A DNA stretch of 64,000 bases. Origin: Selenihalanaerobacter shriftii. Lineage in GTDB: Bacteria > Bacillota > Halanaerobiia > Halobacteroidales > Acetohalobiaceae. The stretch spans positions 62,001 through 126,000 of the forward strand of contig NZ_FUWM01000006.1 of the NCBI RefSeq assembly GCF_900167185.1. The letters run 5' to 3'. The notes below the pieces were generated by a model. The model searched no databases. It saw only the letters and a program-made list of their open reading frames with translations, and had not been told where the DNA came from. Each line of letters starts with the position of its first letter. Position 1 is the first letter of the stretch. The position numbers were made by a program, and so were the translations under genes. Below, in pieces: positions 11,257 through 19,317 of this stretch.

Positions 11257-11294
11257 TGGGACAACTATGTACCCATTACACCAAAAATGTCCCA
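11257..11294 (-). promoter_or_regulatory. CggR operator-like site 2, distal
   Basis: Minus-strand pattern TGGGAC-N6-GGTG-N4-GGGTAC-N6-GTCC, the same spacing as site 1. Its outer ends also form an inverted repeat (tgggac/gtccca). It lies about 45 bases upstream of the -35 box and 187 bases from site 1. Confidence 0.65.
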
Positions 11295-11393
11295 ATAATT
11301 TTAAAGCAAAACTTGAACCATTTAAATAATTCTATATTATCTTGTAATCTCCTGCAAAACAAACTAAATTTTTATTAAATTCATAATTAAAAA

Positions 11394-11427
11394 GTCAATA
11401 TATTTCTAATATTAGAAATATATTGAC
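11394..11427 (-). terminator. Terminator-like perfect palindrome after rpoN
   Basis: A 34-base perfect palindrome beginning gtcaatatatttc, 11 bases beyond the rpoN stop. It is followed on the minus strand by TTTTTAATTA. The stem is A/T-rich but long and the T run is short. Confidence 0.6.
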
Positions 11428-11438
11428 TGGATATCTGG

Positions 11439-12827
11439 TTACTCATATCTCTTGCGCTTAGTAGAAGATGAAATACCTAATTCATTGCGATATTTAGCTA
11501 CAGTTCGCCGTGAAACTTCTGCACCTAAATCAGTTAATCTATCTGCTATTTTCTGATCACTTAATGGTTTAGTTACATCTTCATTAGTAACTATTTCCTC
11601 TATCATTTTTTTAATACTAACTGATGATAGTGACCTTCCATTCTTAGCTTTAATCCCTGACGAAAAGAAAAACTTTAGCTCAAATAAACCATGAGGAGTT
11701 TGAATATATTTTTGAGTAGTAGCTCTACTAACAGTTGATTCATGCATATCAATTTCATCAGCTACATCTTGCATCGTCAGTGGTCTTAAATATTTAAAAC
11801 CTTTTTCTAAAAATTCTTGTTGTAATTCAGCTATAACTTTGGCAATACGATAAATAGTCATTCTTCTTTGTTCAATACTCTTAATTAACCACAAAGCTGA
11901 ATCTATCTTTTCTTTCAGATAATCTTTAGCTTCAGTATCTGATTTGAATTTTTTTAATAATTTCTGATAATAGGCGCTAATACGCAAATTAGATGTAGTA
12001 CTCTGATTCATAGTTACTATATATTCACCACTAACTTTTTCTAATATTAAATCTGGTTCAATATATTTAGTATCGCCTTCTTTTTCAAATTGCTTAGCCG
12101 GACATGGATTTAAAGTTTTAATTAAATCCACTAATTCCTGACTATGTTGAGGAGTAATACTTAACTTTTTGGCTAATTTCTTAACTTTATTTTTACTTAA
12201 TAATTCAAAATAATCATCAATTATTTCTTTAATCAATCCTTTATCTTTTCCTAAAGTTAAAACCTCACTCTGAATATTTAATGAATCTTGTAAATCTCTT
12301 GCTGCTATCCCTACAGGATCAAACTGCTGAATCTCATTTAAAATAGCTACAACCTTTTTTCTATCTACCTGTAATTCATTAGCTAATTTATCTACTGATA
12401 CATCTAAAAAGCCATTACTATCTAAAGAACCAATGATATATTCACCAATTTTTCTTTCCTTAGGAGTTAATCTTAACATCTGTAATTGATTGCTTAAATG
12501 TTCTTCTAAAGTTAATGAAGCTGAAATGAAATTTTCATAATTATACTCGTCTTCATCCTGATTATAGTAATTAGAATAATCTGAACTTGAATCCACAAAA
12601 TAATCTTCCCAATCTAAATCTTCAAATTCATCTTCTGGTTCTTCTACCTCTGCTTCTTCCATACCATCTTCAGCCAACTCTAACACTGGATTCTCTAATA
12701 ATTCCTTTTCTAAACGATTATTTAATTCAAGTCTAGACAGTTGCAATAACTCAATAGCCTGTTGCAACTTAGGAGTCATAACTAATTCTTGTTTTTGTTC
12801 CATAGAAATTGTTGGAGCTAACTTCAC
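11439..12827 (-). CDS. rpoN: RNA polymerase sigma-54 factor RpoN
   Basis: The alternative sigma factor that needs an AAA+ enhancer-binding activator. About 462 residues. Region I opens MKLAPTISMEQKQELVMTP and is Gln/Leu-rich. Region II (about 55-95) is strongly acidic with many Asp, Glu and Tyr. Region III holds the core-binding part and the helix-turn-helix around DEIDMHESTVSRATTQKY. The C-terminal RpoN box reads SRRTVAKYRNELGI. I start at the GTG of VKLAP, nine bases after AGGAG. A TTG nine bases earlier (12836) abuts the ribosome-binding site and is unlikely. No sigma-54 activator is visible, so its regulon cannot be read from this window. Confidence 0.96.
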   Translation of the reverse strand: MKLAPTISMEQKQELVMTPKLQQAIELLQLSRLELNNRLEKELLENPVLELAEDGMEEAEVEEPEDEFEDLDWEDYFVDSSSDYSNYYNQDEDEYNYENFISASLTLEEHLSNQLQMLRLTPKERKIGEYIIGSLDSNGFLDVSVDKLANELQVDRKKVVAILNEIQQFDPVGIAARDLQDSLNIQSEVLTLGKDKGLIKEIIDDYFELLSKNKVKKLAKKLSITPQHSQELVDLIKTLNPCPAKQFEKEGDTKYIEPDLILEKVSGEYIVTMNQSTTSNLRISAYYQKLLKKFKSDTEAKDYLKEKIDSALWLIKSIEQRRMTIYRIAKVIAELQQEFLEKGFKYLRPLTMQDVADEIDMHESTVSRATTQKYIQTPHGLFELKFFFSSGIKAKNGRSLSSVSIKKMIEEIVTNEDVTKPLSDQKIADRLTDLGAEVSRRTVAKYRNELGISSSTKRKRYE

Positions 12828-12843
12828 AACTATCAACTCCTTT

Positions 12844-13797
12844 TCAATTTAGCAATGATCTATTTTCTTTAATCTTATCAGCTAATTTATCAATACGCCT
12901 TAATCGATGATTAACTCCTGATTTACTTAAGGTTGGCTTTAATAGTTGTCCTAGTTCTTTAAAACTAATATAAGGGTTATCTAACCTTAATTTAGCGATT
13001 TCCTGTAAGCTAGGAGATAATGAATCTAGCCCTTTAATATTTTCAATTAATTTAATATTCTCAACCTGTCGCCTGGCCGCTTCCACTGTCTTATTTAAAT
13101 TAGCAGTCTCACAATTAACAATCCGATTAACTTGATTTCTAACCTCTTTTAAGACTCTAGTATTCTCAAATTCTAACAGAGCCGAATGAGCACCAATAAT
13201 ATTTAAAAACTTTACAATTTCTTCTGAACTCTTTAAATAAAGCAGATAGTCATCCTTCCTTGTCCTAATCTTAAACTTTAGCTCAAACTCTTCTTTAACA
13301 ATTTCAACAAATTTTTGGGCATAATCATAATTGTGTATCCAAATTTCTAAATGATAACTACTACCTGGATCATTCAAAGAACCTCCTCCTAAAAACGTTC
13401 CTCTAATATAAGCTCTTTGACAGCATCGCTTACTAATTAGATGTTGAGGAATATCGTAATCTAATTCATAATTATCTTTAATTAAACCACAATTAATTAA
13501 TAATTCCTTAACACCATTTTGAGGAGGTAACTTAATAATATAATAATTATCCTTCTTAAGATACATTGCCTTTCTAACCATTATTTTAGTTAAAAAATTA
13601 AATCTATTCTTAAGCAGTCTGTATATTTTCCGTGCTACTGCTGCTTGTTGAGAGACTATCTTTAAAGCTAATCTTTTTCTAACAATCTCTAAAGAACCAT
13701 CTAATCTTATTAATGCTGCTAACTCTGCCCAACCACAACAGTCATTTTCAATATCAATTCTAGCTACTTCATTCTTAACCTGCTCACTAAATGACAT
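12844..13797 (-). CDS. whiA: DNA-binding protein WhiA
   Basis: WhiA is a conserved Gram-positive-type protein with a LAGLIDADG homing-endonuclease-like fold (no nuclease activity expected) and a C-terminal helix-turn-helix. It is linked to cell division and, in Streptomyces, sporulation. 317 residues. The N-terminus reads MSFSEQVKNEVA. GTFLGGGSLNDP lies mid-protein, and the C-terminal part holds the HTH with SFKELGQLLKPTLSKSGVNHR. The gene forms the usual rapZ-yvcK-whiA cluster, with spacings of only a few bases. Confidence 0.95.
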   Translation of the reverse strand: MSFSEQVKNEVARIDIENDCCGWAELAALIRLDGSLEIVRKRLALKIVSQQAAVARKIYRLLKNRFNFLTKIMVRKAMYLKKDNYYIIKLPPQNGVKELLINCGLIKDNYELDYDIPQHLISKRCCQRAYIRGTFLGGGSLNDPGSSYHLEIWIHNYDYAQKFVEIVKEEFELKFKIRTRKDDYLLYLKSSEEIVKFLNIIGAHSALLEFENTRVLKEVRNQVNRIVNCETANLNKTVEAARRQVENIKLIENIKGLDSLSPSLQEIAKLRLDNPYISFKELGQLLKPTLSKSGVNHRLRRIDKLADKIKENRSLLN

Positions 13798-13803
13798 CTC
13801 TTA

Positions 13804-15153
13804 TCACCTATCTTTTTTGAACTTATTACGTAAATATAGATCAATTAATGAACCTTGTTCTATATTTTGCTTTAATCGAATAATTAATTTAACAATTACT
13901 TCTGCTAATTTATGGGGATTATGTCTAACTAAATTATCTTTATTAAGCAAAGGAGCTTGCACAACATTAACCCCTAACTCTTCTAAACGCTCAAAATCTA
14001 TGTCTACCGGTTCAGCACCTTCTTCTTGATATTTAGTTAATAAATCTGATGAAATTTTTTCATTATTAACCAAAACATAATCCAATATACCTTTCCCAGC
14101 ATGATCATACAAAGCTTGAACATGATCTCCTACAGTATAACCCGTAGTTTCTCCTGGTTGAGTCATTATATTACAATTATATATTTTTAAAGCATCTGAC
14201 TCTTTAATAGCCCCACTTAGCTCAGAAACTAATAAGTTTGGAATCACACTAGTATAAAGACTACCAGGCCCCAAAACAATAGCATCTGCTTCTTTAATAG
14301 ATTTAATTACTTCTGGCAACGAGTTACAGTCATCAGGTTTTAAGAAGACACGTTTAATCTCTTTATCAACTTCTGGAATCTTTGATTCTCCCTTGACTAT
14401 ACTTCCATCTTTAGTTTCAGCACATAGAGTTACATCCTCTAAAGTCGATGGTAATACCCGCCCCTTAATTGCTAAAACTTTACTTGATTCTTTAATCGCT
14501 TCTTCAAAATCTCCAATTACTTTTGTCATTGTAGCTATAAATAGATTACCAAAGCTATGTCCACTTAATTCTTGTCCAGTATCGAATCTATACTGAAATA
14601 ATTTTTCCATTAAAACCTCAGTATTTGCTAATGCCACTAAACAATTTCGAATATCACCAGGAGGTAAGATATCTAGCTCATCACGTAAAATCCCAGAACT
14701 CCCTCCGTCATCAGCTACAGTTACTACTGCTGTAATATTGCTAGTAAATTCTTTGATTCCCCTTAACATAGTTGGCAAACCTGTCCCTCCACCTATTACT
14801 ACAATATTAGGACCTTTATTTAAATGTCTTTGTTGATAAATTAGCTCTACTAATTCCTCTTCATTCCCAGGCAATAAGGCCTCAATAATTGAATTGATCA
14901 TCTTACTAATTCCATAAATAACACAAAAAATCCCTGAAATAATAACTGTTAAACCAACAATCTTATTAAGCCAATCAGAAAAATGACCAGTAAGATTATA
15001 AATAAAAGTCACCAATTTACCTTCAAGCAAACTCAAAAGATCAAAACCTAAAGTAACGGTAACTCCTATACTAATCAATAAAATACCTATAACTGCTAAT
15101 AATAACCACCGTTTTATCTTTAAACCTGGATACAACCATTTGAAAACTCTCAT
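13804..15153 (-). CDS. yvcK: Gluconeogenesis factor YvcK/CofD-like protein
   Basis: A UDP-sugar-binding regulator of carbon flux and cell-wall precursor supply; in Bacillus it is needed on gluconeogenic substrates. Two N-terminal transmembrane helices (about 17-40 and 62-88) precede the cytoplasmic domain, a variant found in many anaerobes. VVIGGGTGLPTMLRGIK is the glycine-rich binding loop, followed by VADDGGSSGILRDEL and LGPGSLYTSVIPNL. I start at the ATG of MRVFKWLY, nine bases after AGGGG. An ATG nine bases upstream (15162) touches the ribosome-binding site. It lies 12 bases from the end of rapZ. Confidence 0.93.
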   Translation of the reverse strand: MRVFKWLYPGLKIKRWLLLAVIGILLISIGVTVTLGFDLLSLLEGKLVTFIYNLTGHFSDWLNKIVGLTVIISGIFCVIYGISKMINSIIEALLPGNEEELVELIYQQRHLNKGPNIVVIGGGTGLPTMLRGIKEFTSNITAVVTVADDGGSSGILRDELDILPPGDIRNCLVALANTEVLMEKLFQYRFDTGQELSGHSFGNLFIATMTKVIGDFEEAIKESSKVLAIKGRVLPSTLEDVTLCAETKDGSIVKGESKIPEVDKEIKRVFLKPDDCNSLPEVIKSIKEADAIVLGPGSLYTSVIPNLLVSELSGAIKESDALKIYNCNIMTQPGETTGYTVGDHVQALYDHAGKGILDYVLVNNEKISSDLLTKYQEEGAEPVDIDFERLEELGVNVVQAPLLNKDNLVRHNPHKLAEVIVKLIIRLKQNIEQGSLIDLYLRNKFKKDR

Positions 15154-15165
15154 AATTGTCATCCC

Positions 15166-16035
15166 CTAAATATCTTTATCAATATCTCGATGTTCTATAA
15201 TTACATGATATTGTTTATTCTTTAAAAAATCTGATAATTTATTAGTAAACGTCACTGACCTATGTTTTCCACCGGTACAACCAATAGCGATCGCTAAATG
15301 AGTCTTCCCCTCTTTAATATATTGAGGAACTAAAAAGTCTATTAAATCAAAGAATTTATCTTTAAAACTTTTAGCAACAGGCCATTTTAATATATAATCT
15401 TGAACTTCCTTATCATTGCCGGTCAAAGCACGCAATGATTTAACATAATGGGGATTAGGAAGGAAACGAACATCAAACATTAAATCTGAATCCATTGGCA
15501 TTCCATATTTAAAACCAAATGAAATTATTGAAATATTGATTTTATCATTTAATTCTATACGGGTAAAATTAGCTTTTAATTCCTTTTTTAATTCTTTAAT
15601 AGTCAACTGTGAAGTATCAATAATCTTATCTGCACTACCACGTAACCTTTCTAATTTCTCTCTTTCTAATTTTATAGCATCTAAAATCCTACCTTCTTCA
15701 GCTAAAGGATGTCTACGTCTAGTCTCCTTAAATCTACGAATTAAAGCATCAGTCGATGCTTCTAAAAACAGAATTTGATAATCTATTGACTCTTCTTCTA
15801 AAGCAGCTAATTCCTCAAATAAAGCATTAAAGAAATCTCTGCCTCTAATATCTATTACTAAAGCTATCTTGTCTACTTTCCCTTCAGATTGCAAACATAA
15901 CTCAGCAAACTTAGAAATTAGAGCCGGAGGTAAGTTATCGACACAAAAGAAACCCAAATCTTCAAATATTCTAATTGTTTCAGTTTTACCTGCTCCTGAC
16001 ATTCCGGTAATAATTACAAACTCTATATTTTTCAT
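15166..16035 (-). CDS. rapZ: RNase adapter / nucleotide-binding protein RapZ (YvcJ)
   Basis: P-loop NTPase of the RapZ family, 289 residues. In E. coli it binds sRNA and senses GlcN6P; in Bacillus YvcJ hydrolyses GTP. The Walker A motif GMSGAGKT is at residues 11-18. FLEASTDALIRRFKETRRRHPL is typical, and the C-terminal GCTGGKHRSVTF is the conserved family end. It is the first gene of the rapZ-yvcK-whiA-rpoN run and is preceded by GAGGTG. The usual crh/ptsH neighbour is absent here. Confidence 0.95.
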   Translation of the reverse strand: MKNIEFVIITGMSGAGKTETIRIFEDLGFFCVDNLPPALISKFAELCLQSEGKVDKIALVIDIRGRDFFNALFEELAALEEESIDYQILFLEASTDALIRRFKETRRRHPLAEEGRILDAIKLEREKLERLRGSADKIIDTSQLTIKELKKELKANFTRIELNDKINISIISFGFKYGMPMDSDLMFDVRFLPNPHYVKSLRALTGNDKEVQDYILKWPVAKSFKDKFFDLIDFLVPQYIKEGKTHLAIAIGCTGGKHRSVTFTNKLSDFLKNKQYHVIIEHRDIDKDI

Positions 16036-16114
16036 ACTATCACCTCATATAAATCATATCACCTTTGTTGCCCATTAGCAAATTTCATGCCATGTAAAAA
16101 TATAGCATTAACAT

Positions 16115-16144
16115 CTAACTACTATTAGTAATTCTGTAAGCCAT
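16115..16144 (-). other. Possible 9-codon leader ORF with a strong ribosome-binding site
   Basis: Upstream of rapZ, an ATG is preceded by AAAAGGAGGAGG at good spacing but opens only nine sense codons before TAG. It may be a leader peptide or the start of a decayed gene. The outer ends of the region (aatttcatg, catgaaatt) are inverted copies of each other. Confidence 0.2.
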
Positions 16145-16178
16145 GAAATTCCTCCTCCTTTTAAGAAGAATTCTACTG

Positions 16179-16922
16179 TTAAACTACATTGATTACCTGG
16201 TTTAAATCAATATTTGTTTCTTTTAATAATTTTAAAGCAGAACTGACTTCCCCAATTTCAGTTGACTTATGAGCATCACTATTTACTACAAACTTAACTC
16301 CTGTTTTAGCTGCTGCATTTATAAAGTCCGTAGTTAGTTGTTGATGACTATTATTTATTTCTAAAAGGGTATCATTCTTTTGACAAATCTTAGCTAATTC
16401 AATAGTATCAATATCTAATTGAAAGCCAGGATGAGTGATTATATCTATATCATATTTTTCAACAGCATTAATTAAGGCTTGAGTATTATAATATCTAATT
16501 TCTTCCTTAGAAACTAAACCTAATCTATAATTAATCATATTATCAAAAATAAGTCTCTTACCTGTCTTCAAATCTTGAGGTTTAATCCAAAGATGTAGAC
16601 CTGCCAAAACTATATCTAATTCTTCTAAAACAAAATTTGGGATATCTAAATCACCATCTAAGCTAACTATATTAGCTTCTACACCAGCCAAGATATTTAA
16701 CTCTTTAACCTCCCGGTTATAATTTGAAACTTCATTTTTTATTTCTAATAATTGAAGAGCATCTTTGACTCCTAATTTAGTTAAACTTTGACTAGCAGGA
16801 CCATGTTCGGTAATTGCTAACTCTTCTAATCCTTTTTCTAAAGCTTGTTGAATATTATTGCTAATCAACCCAGTCCCATGCCCATAATTAGTATGAGTAT
16901 GATAATCTGCTAATAATCGCAA
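16179..16922 (-). CDS. PHP-domain metal-dependent phosphoesterase (YcdX-like)
   Basis: A polymerase-and-histidinol-phosphatase (PHP) barrel of 247 residues with a trinuclear metal site. The ligands are visible in order: DYHTHTNYGHG (HxH), ITEHG, GVEANI, a mid-protein His in AGLHLW, THPGF and the C-terminal NSDAHKS. This pattern matches the stand-alone YcdX/HisK-like phosphatases. The substrate is unknown. A TTG start follows AAGGAG by 11 bases. A paralogue lies at 18564-19301, with a lipoprotein and a TPR protein between them. Confidence 0.85.
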   Translation of the reverse strand: MRLLADYHTHTNYGHGTGLISNNIQQALEKGLEELAITEHGPASQSLTKLGVKDALQLLEIKNEVSNYNREVKELNILAGVEANIVSLDGDLDIPNFVLEELDIVLAGLHLWIKPQDLKTGKRLIFDNMINYRLGLVSKEEIRYYNTQALINAVEKYDIDIITHPGFQLDIDTIELAKICQKNDTLLEINNSHQQLTTDFINAAAKTGVKFVVNSDAHKSTEIGEVSSALKLLKETNIDLNQVINVV

Positions 16923-16943
16923 TTAACCAGACACTCCTTATGC

Positions 16944-17438
16944 TCATTTTTTAGCTCCAGTTCTAACCCAATACTCAATAATATTAATTTCATCTGTATT
17001 TATATATTTTCTCATTGAATTATCATCTTGAATAGAAATTACTAATTTACTTTCTTTAGGTTTACCTGGTTTCACAAATCTCATAATTTCTTGATAATTA
17101 CTAAATTTGTTTTCTTCACCTACTGTCGATTCATTCTTATGACAATTAATACAATCCTCTTGCAAGATAGGTTTAATATCTGCTTGATAAGTAGGCTTTT
17201 GTTTACGATTATCCAACTCTGCATCTGAGCCTAAATCTTGTACTTCGTCTACTTCATCTACTGATTTTTCAGTCATATCATTTAACTTTTCTGGGCCAGC
17301 AGGATCACTAAATTCATCAGTCTGAGGCACTTCTTGTCTAGGTTGATCCTCTTGACCTGGCACTTTATCCTGTGATGAACATCCAACAATAGTAATCACT
17401 AAAAAGGCTGCTAATAAAATGCTTAATAACTTCCTCAT
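16944..17438 (-). CDS. Lipoprotein with a single CxxCH haem-c-type motif
   Basis: About 164 residues from the ATG of MRKLLSILLAAF. An upstream ATG (17459) lies within the ribosome-binding region. A lipoprotein signal peptide ends in VGCSS, with Cys at about residue 20. Next comes an acidic, Pro-rich linker. The C-terminal domain reads ADIKPILQEDCINCHKNE and later KPGKPKESKLVISI and INIIEYWVRTGAK, the layout of small cytochrome-c-like domains (planctomycete-cytochrome type). The haem site is CINCH. It is probably anchored outside the cytoplasmic membrane. No cytochrome maturation gene or respiratory chain is in view, so haem attachment is unproven. Confidence 0.75.
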   Translation of the reverse strand: MRKLLSILLAAFLVITIVGCSSQDKVPGQEDQPRQEVPQTDEFSDPAGPEKLNDMTEKSVDEVDEVQDLGSDAELDNRKQKPTYQADIKPILQEDCINCHKNESTVGEENKFSNYQEIMRFVKPGKPKESKLVISIQDDNSMRKYINTDEINIIEYWVRTGAKK

Positions 17439-17460
17439 AAATCTCACCTTCCATTTCATT

Positions 17461-17526
17461 AGTGTCAGTTATCAATATCAGTGTCAGTGAAACTCGGTAG
17501 AAACTGATTCCTGCCACTGACTACTT
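17461..17526. repeat. Dispersed intergenic repeat, copy A
   Basis: Contains gtgtcagttatc, cagtgtcagtg and attcctgccactgac. Similar words recur at 45492-45551, 47707-47745 and 56632-56718, always between genes. Confidence 0.5.
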
Positions 17527-17588
17527 ATTAATCTTTCCTAAACGGAAGGTGGTTATACTGGCTTAAAATTAAAATAGTAAGACATAAA

Positions 17589-17618
17589 AAAACCTACAAT
17601 TATGATAATTGTAGGTTT
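17589..17618 (-). terminator. Terminator after the TPR gene
   Basis: Stem aaacctacaattat/ataattgtaggttt with a very short loop, followed on the minus strand by a T tract (aaaaaaa on plus at 17586-17592). It lies about 20 bases past the TPR gene stop. Confidence 0.75.
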
Positions 17619-17637
17619 AATAATTTAAATTTAATTA

Positions 17638-18459
17638 CTACATGCTTTTTAATTTATTTAAAATCTCTCTTGCTTTAGTAAAGTTAGCCTTTAAATGTAA
17701 GGTCTTCTCTAAACTATCCTTAGCTTGCTCTACTCTATTTAATTCCATATAAGCATAAGCTAACTTAAAATGACTCATATAATAAGTAGGATTTATCTTA
17801 GTTGCTTTCTTATAGGATTTTAATCCTAATATTTTTTGTCCTGTATCCATATACAAATCCCCTAATCCTAAATAAGCCCTAACATAAGTAGGATTAAGCT
17901 GAATTGCCTCTTTTAAATATTTTTCAGCTTTATGGTTTTTGCCCAATTTACGATATGTAGCTCCTAAATAATAACTACTAGGATATACTCCTTTATAATC
18001 TTTTACAACATTTTCTAAATATTCAAGGGCTTTTTCATAATTGCCCTGCTTATAATTAACAATACCTAGTTTTTGATCAGTGATAAAATGCGAAGTTAAT
18101 CCATCGGCTATTATATATTCCGTGATAGCAGCCTCATAATTATCATTACTTAAATAAAGGTCTCCTAAACTAATATGGTTAGCTGCTAAGCTGCCATCTA
18201 AAGACAAAGCTTTCCGATAATACTTAATAGCATTATCTATATTCCCCTCTTCTTTAGCAATTAATCCTAAATTACTATAAGCCTCTATTTTATCACCAGG
18301 GGATTTTAATGCTCCTTTGAAACGTGTTTTAGCCTTTGTTAATTTTCCTTGATTATAGTATGTTAATCCGGCTTTAATATCACTACCTACTGCTAATGCT
18401 ACTGAAGTCAATGAGACTACTAAAAACGATATAATCAATAACTGCGATAATTTTTTCAT
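17638..18459 (-). CDS. Secreted tetratricopeptide-repeat protein
   Basis: About 273 residues, starting at the ATG of MKKLSQLL, eight bases after GGAG. A GTG nine bases upstream is less likely. A signal peptide ends near VALAVGS. The rest is about seven TPR units, recognisable by repeated Y..G....A....KAI.L.P patterns such as NIDNAIKYYRKALSLD, NHKAEKYLKEAIQLNP and ILGLKSYKKATKINPTY. TPR arrays mediate protein-protein contacts. The partner is unknown. It probably acts outside the cytoplasmic membrane, as does the neighbouring lipoprotein. Confidence 0.85.
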   Translation of the reverse strand: MKKLSQLLIISFLVVSLTSVALAVGSDIKAGLTYYNQGKLTKAKTRFKGALKSPGDKIEAYSNLGLIAKEEGNIDNAIKYYRKALSLDGSLAANHISLGDLYLSNDNYEAAITEYIIADGLTSHFITDQKLGIVNYKQGNYEKALEYLENVVKDYKGVYPSSYYLGATYRKLGKNHKAEKYLKEAIQLNPTYVRAYLGLGDLYMDTGQKILGLKSYKKATKINPTYYMSHFKLAYAYMELNRVEQAKDSLEKTLHLKANFTKAREILNKLKSM

Positions 18460-18563
18460 AATTCTCACTCCTCGTATAATATAATTGTTAATTGATCCAC
18501 TCTTTATCTACTAACTTCTACATATTATTATTAACTCCTGCAAAACTAAAAAATTATATCTCT

Positions 18564-19301
18564 CTAGTCAATTAAACCTTCTTTTATCTTTAATTTTCGT
18601 TTGATAAAAGTATTTACTTTCTTTAAAGAGGTATTTAATATATCATTTTCATTTAAACCTGATTTTTGAGCTAATTCAATAGCTTTATCAACTCTTCCTA
18701 CATCTTTAGAAAAATGAGCATCACTATTAATAACTACTTTTAATCCAACTTTTTTAGCTTGAGCAGCTATCTCTAAACAGTTCTCATAACTCCCTTTTCG
18801 ACTTTTACGAAAAGAACTATTGTTAATTTCTAAGACTACATCATGCTCTAAAGCTTCTTTAATTACCTCTTGAACATCAACTATAAACTGAGGATTTCCA
18901 GGATGAACTATTATATCTACTAATGGGTTTTGAATAGCCCCAATCATTGCCTTAGTATTTTCAAGCTTACTACCACCATCATACCCTGTCAAAAGATGCA
19001 TTCCCGCCAATACAATATCTAATCTCTCCAAAGCATCAGATGGTAAATCAAGAGTACCATAAATATCAGTAATATTTGTTTCTACACCTTTTAAAACTCT
19101 AACACCTTCTATTTCATCTGGTAAAATTTTTAAATTATAAAAATAATAAGGATGACCAGCCCCTGGCATACAAGGCCCATGATCAGTAGTTCCTAAAACT
19201 TGAATCCCATTCTCCTTTGCTCCAGCTGCCATCTCTTCTAAAGTACTATATGCATGTCCACATGCAATAGTATGAGTATGTAAATCAGCTATAATTTCCA
19301 T
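18564..19301 (-). CDS. PHP-domain metal-dependent phosphoesterase (YcdX-like), second copy
   Basis: 245 residues with the full PHP ligand set: DLHTHTIACGHAYST, GTTDHGP, KGVETNI, LAGMH, VHPGNP and NSDAHFS. The insert PGAGHPYYFYN after the second motif is the YcdX hallmark. It is clearly related to the protein at 16179-16922 but diverged, so an old duplication. The ATG follows a GGTGGTGAT ribosome-binding site. The substrate is unknown; the neighbourhood is carbohydrate-related. Confidence 0.88.
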   Translation of the reverse strand: MEIIADLHTHTIACGHAYSTLEEMAAGAKENGIQVLGTTDHGPCMPGAGHPYYFYNLKILPDEIEGVRVLKGVETNITDIYGTLDLPSDALERLDIVLAGMHLLTGYDGGSKLENTKAMIGAIQNPLVDIIVHPGNPQFIVDVQEVIKEALEHDVVLEINNSSFRKSRKGSYENCLEIAAQAKKVGLKVVINSDAHFSKDVGRVDKAIELAQKSGLNENDILNTSLKKVNTFIKRKLKIKEGLID

Positions 19302-19317
19302 CTAATCACCACCTATA

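Larger units (their letters stand above)
11051..11438. other. 388-base regulatory leader of the cggR operon and terminator of rpoN
   Basis: The gap holds, from right to left, the rpoN terminator palindrome, operator-like site 2, a sigma-A-type promoter, a second -10-like box (TATAAT at 11112-11117) and operator-like site 1 just before the cggR ribosome-binding site. No open reading frame of note was seen. Confidence 0.7.
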
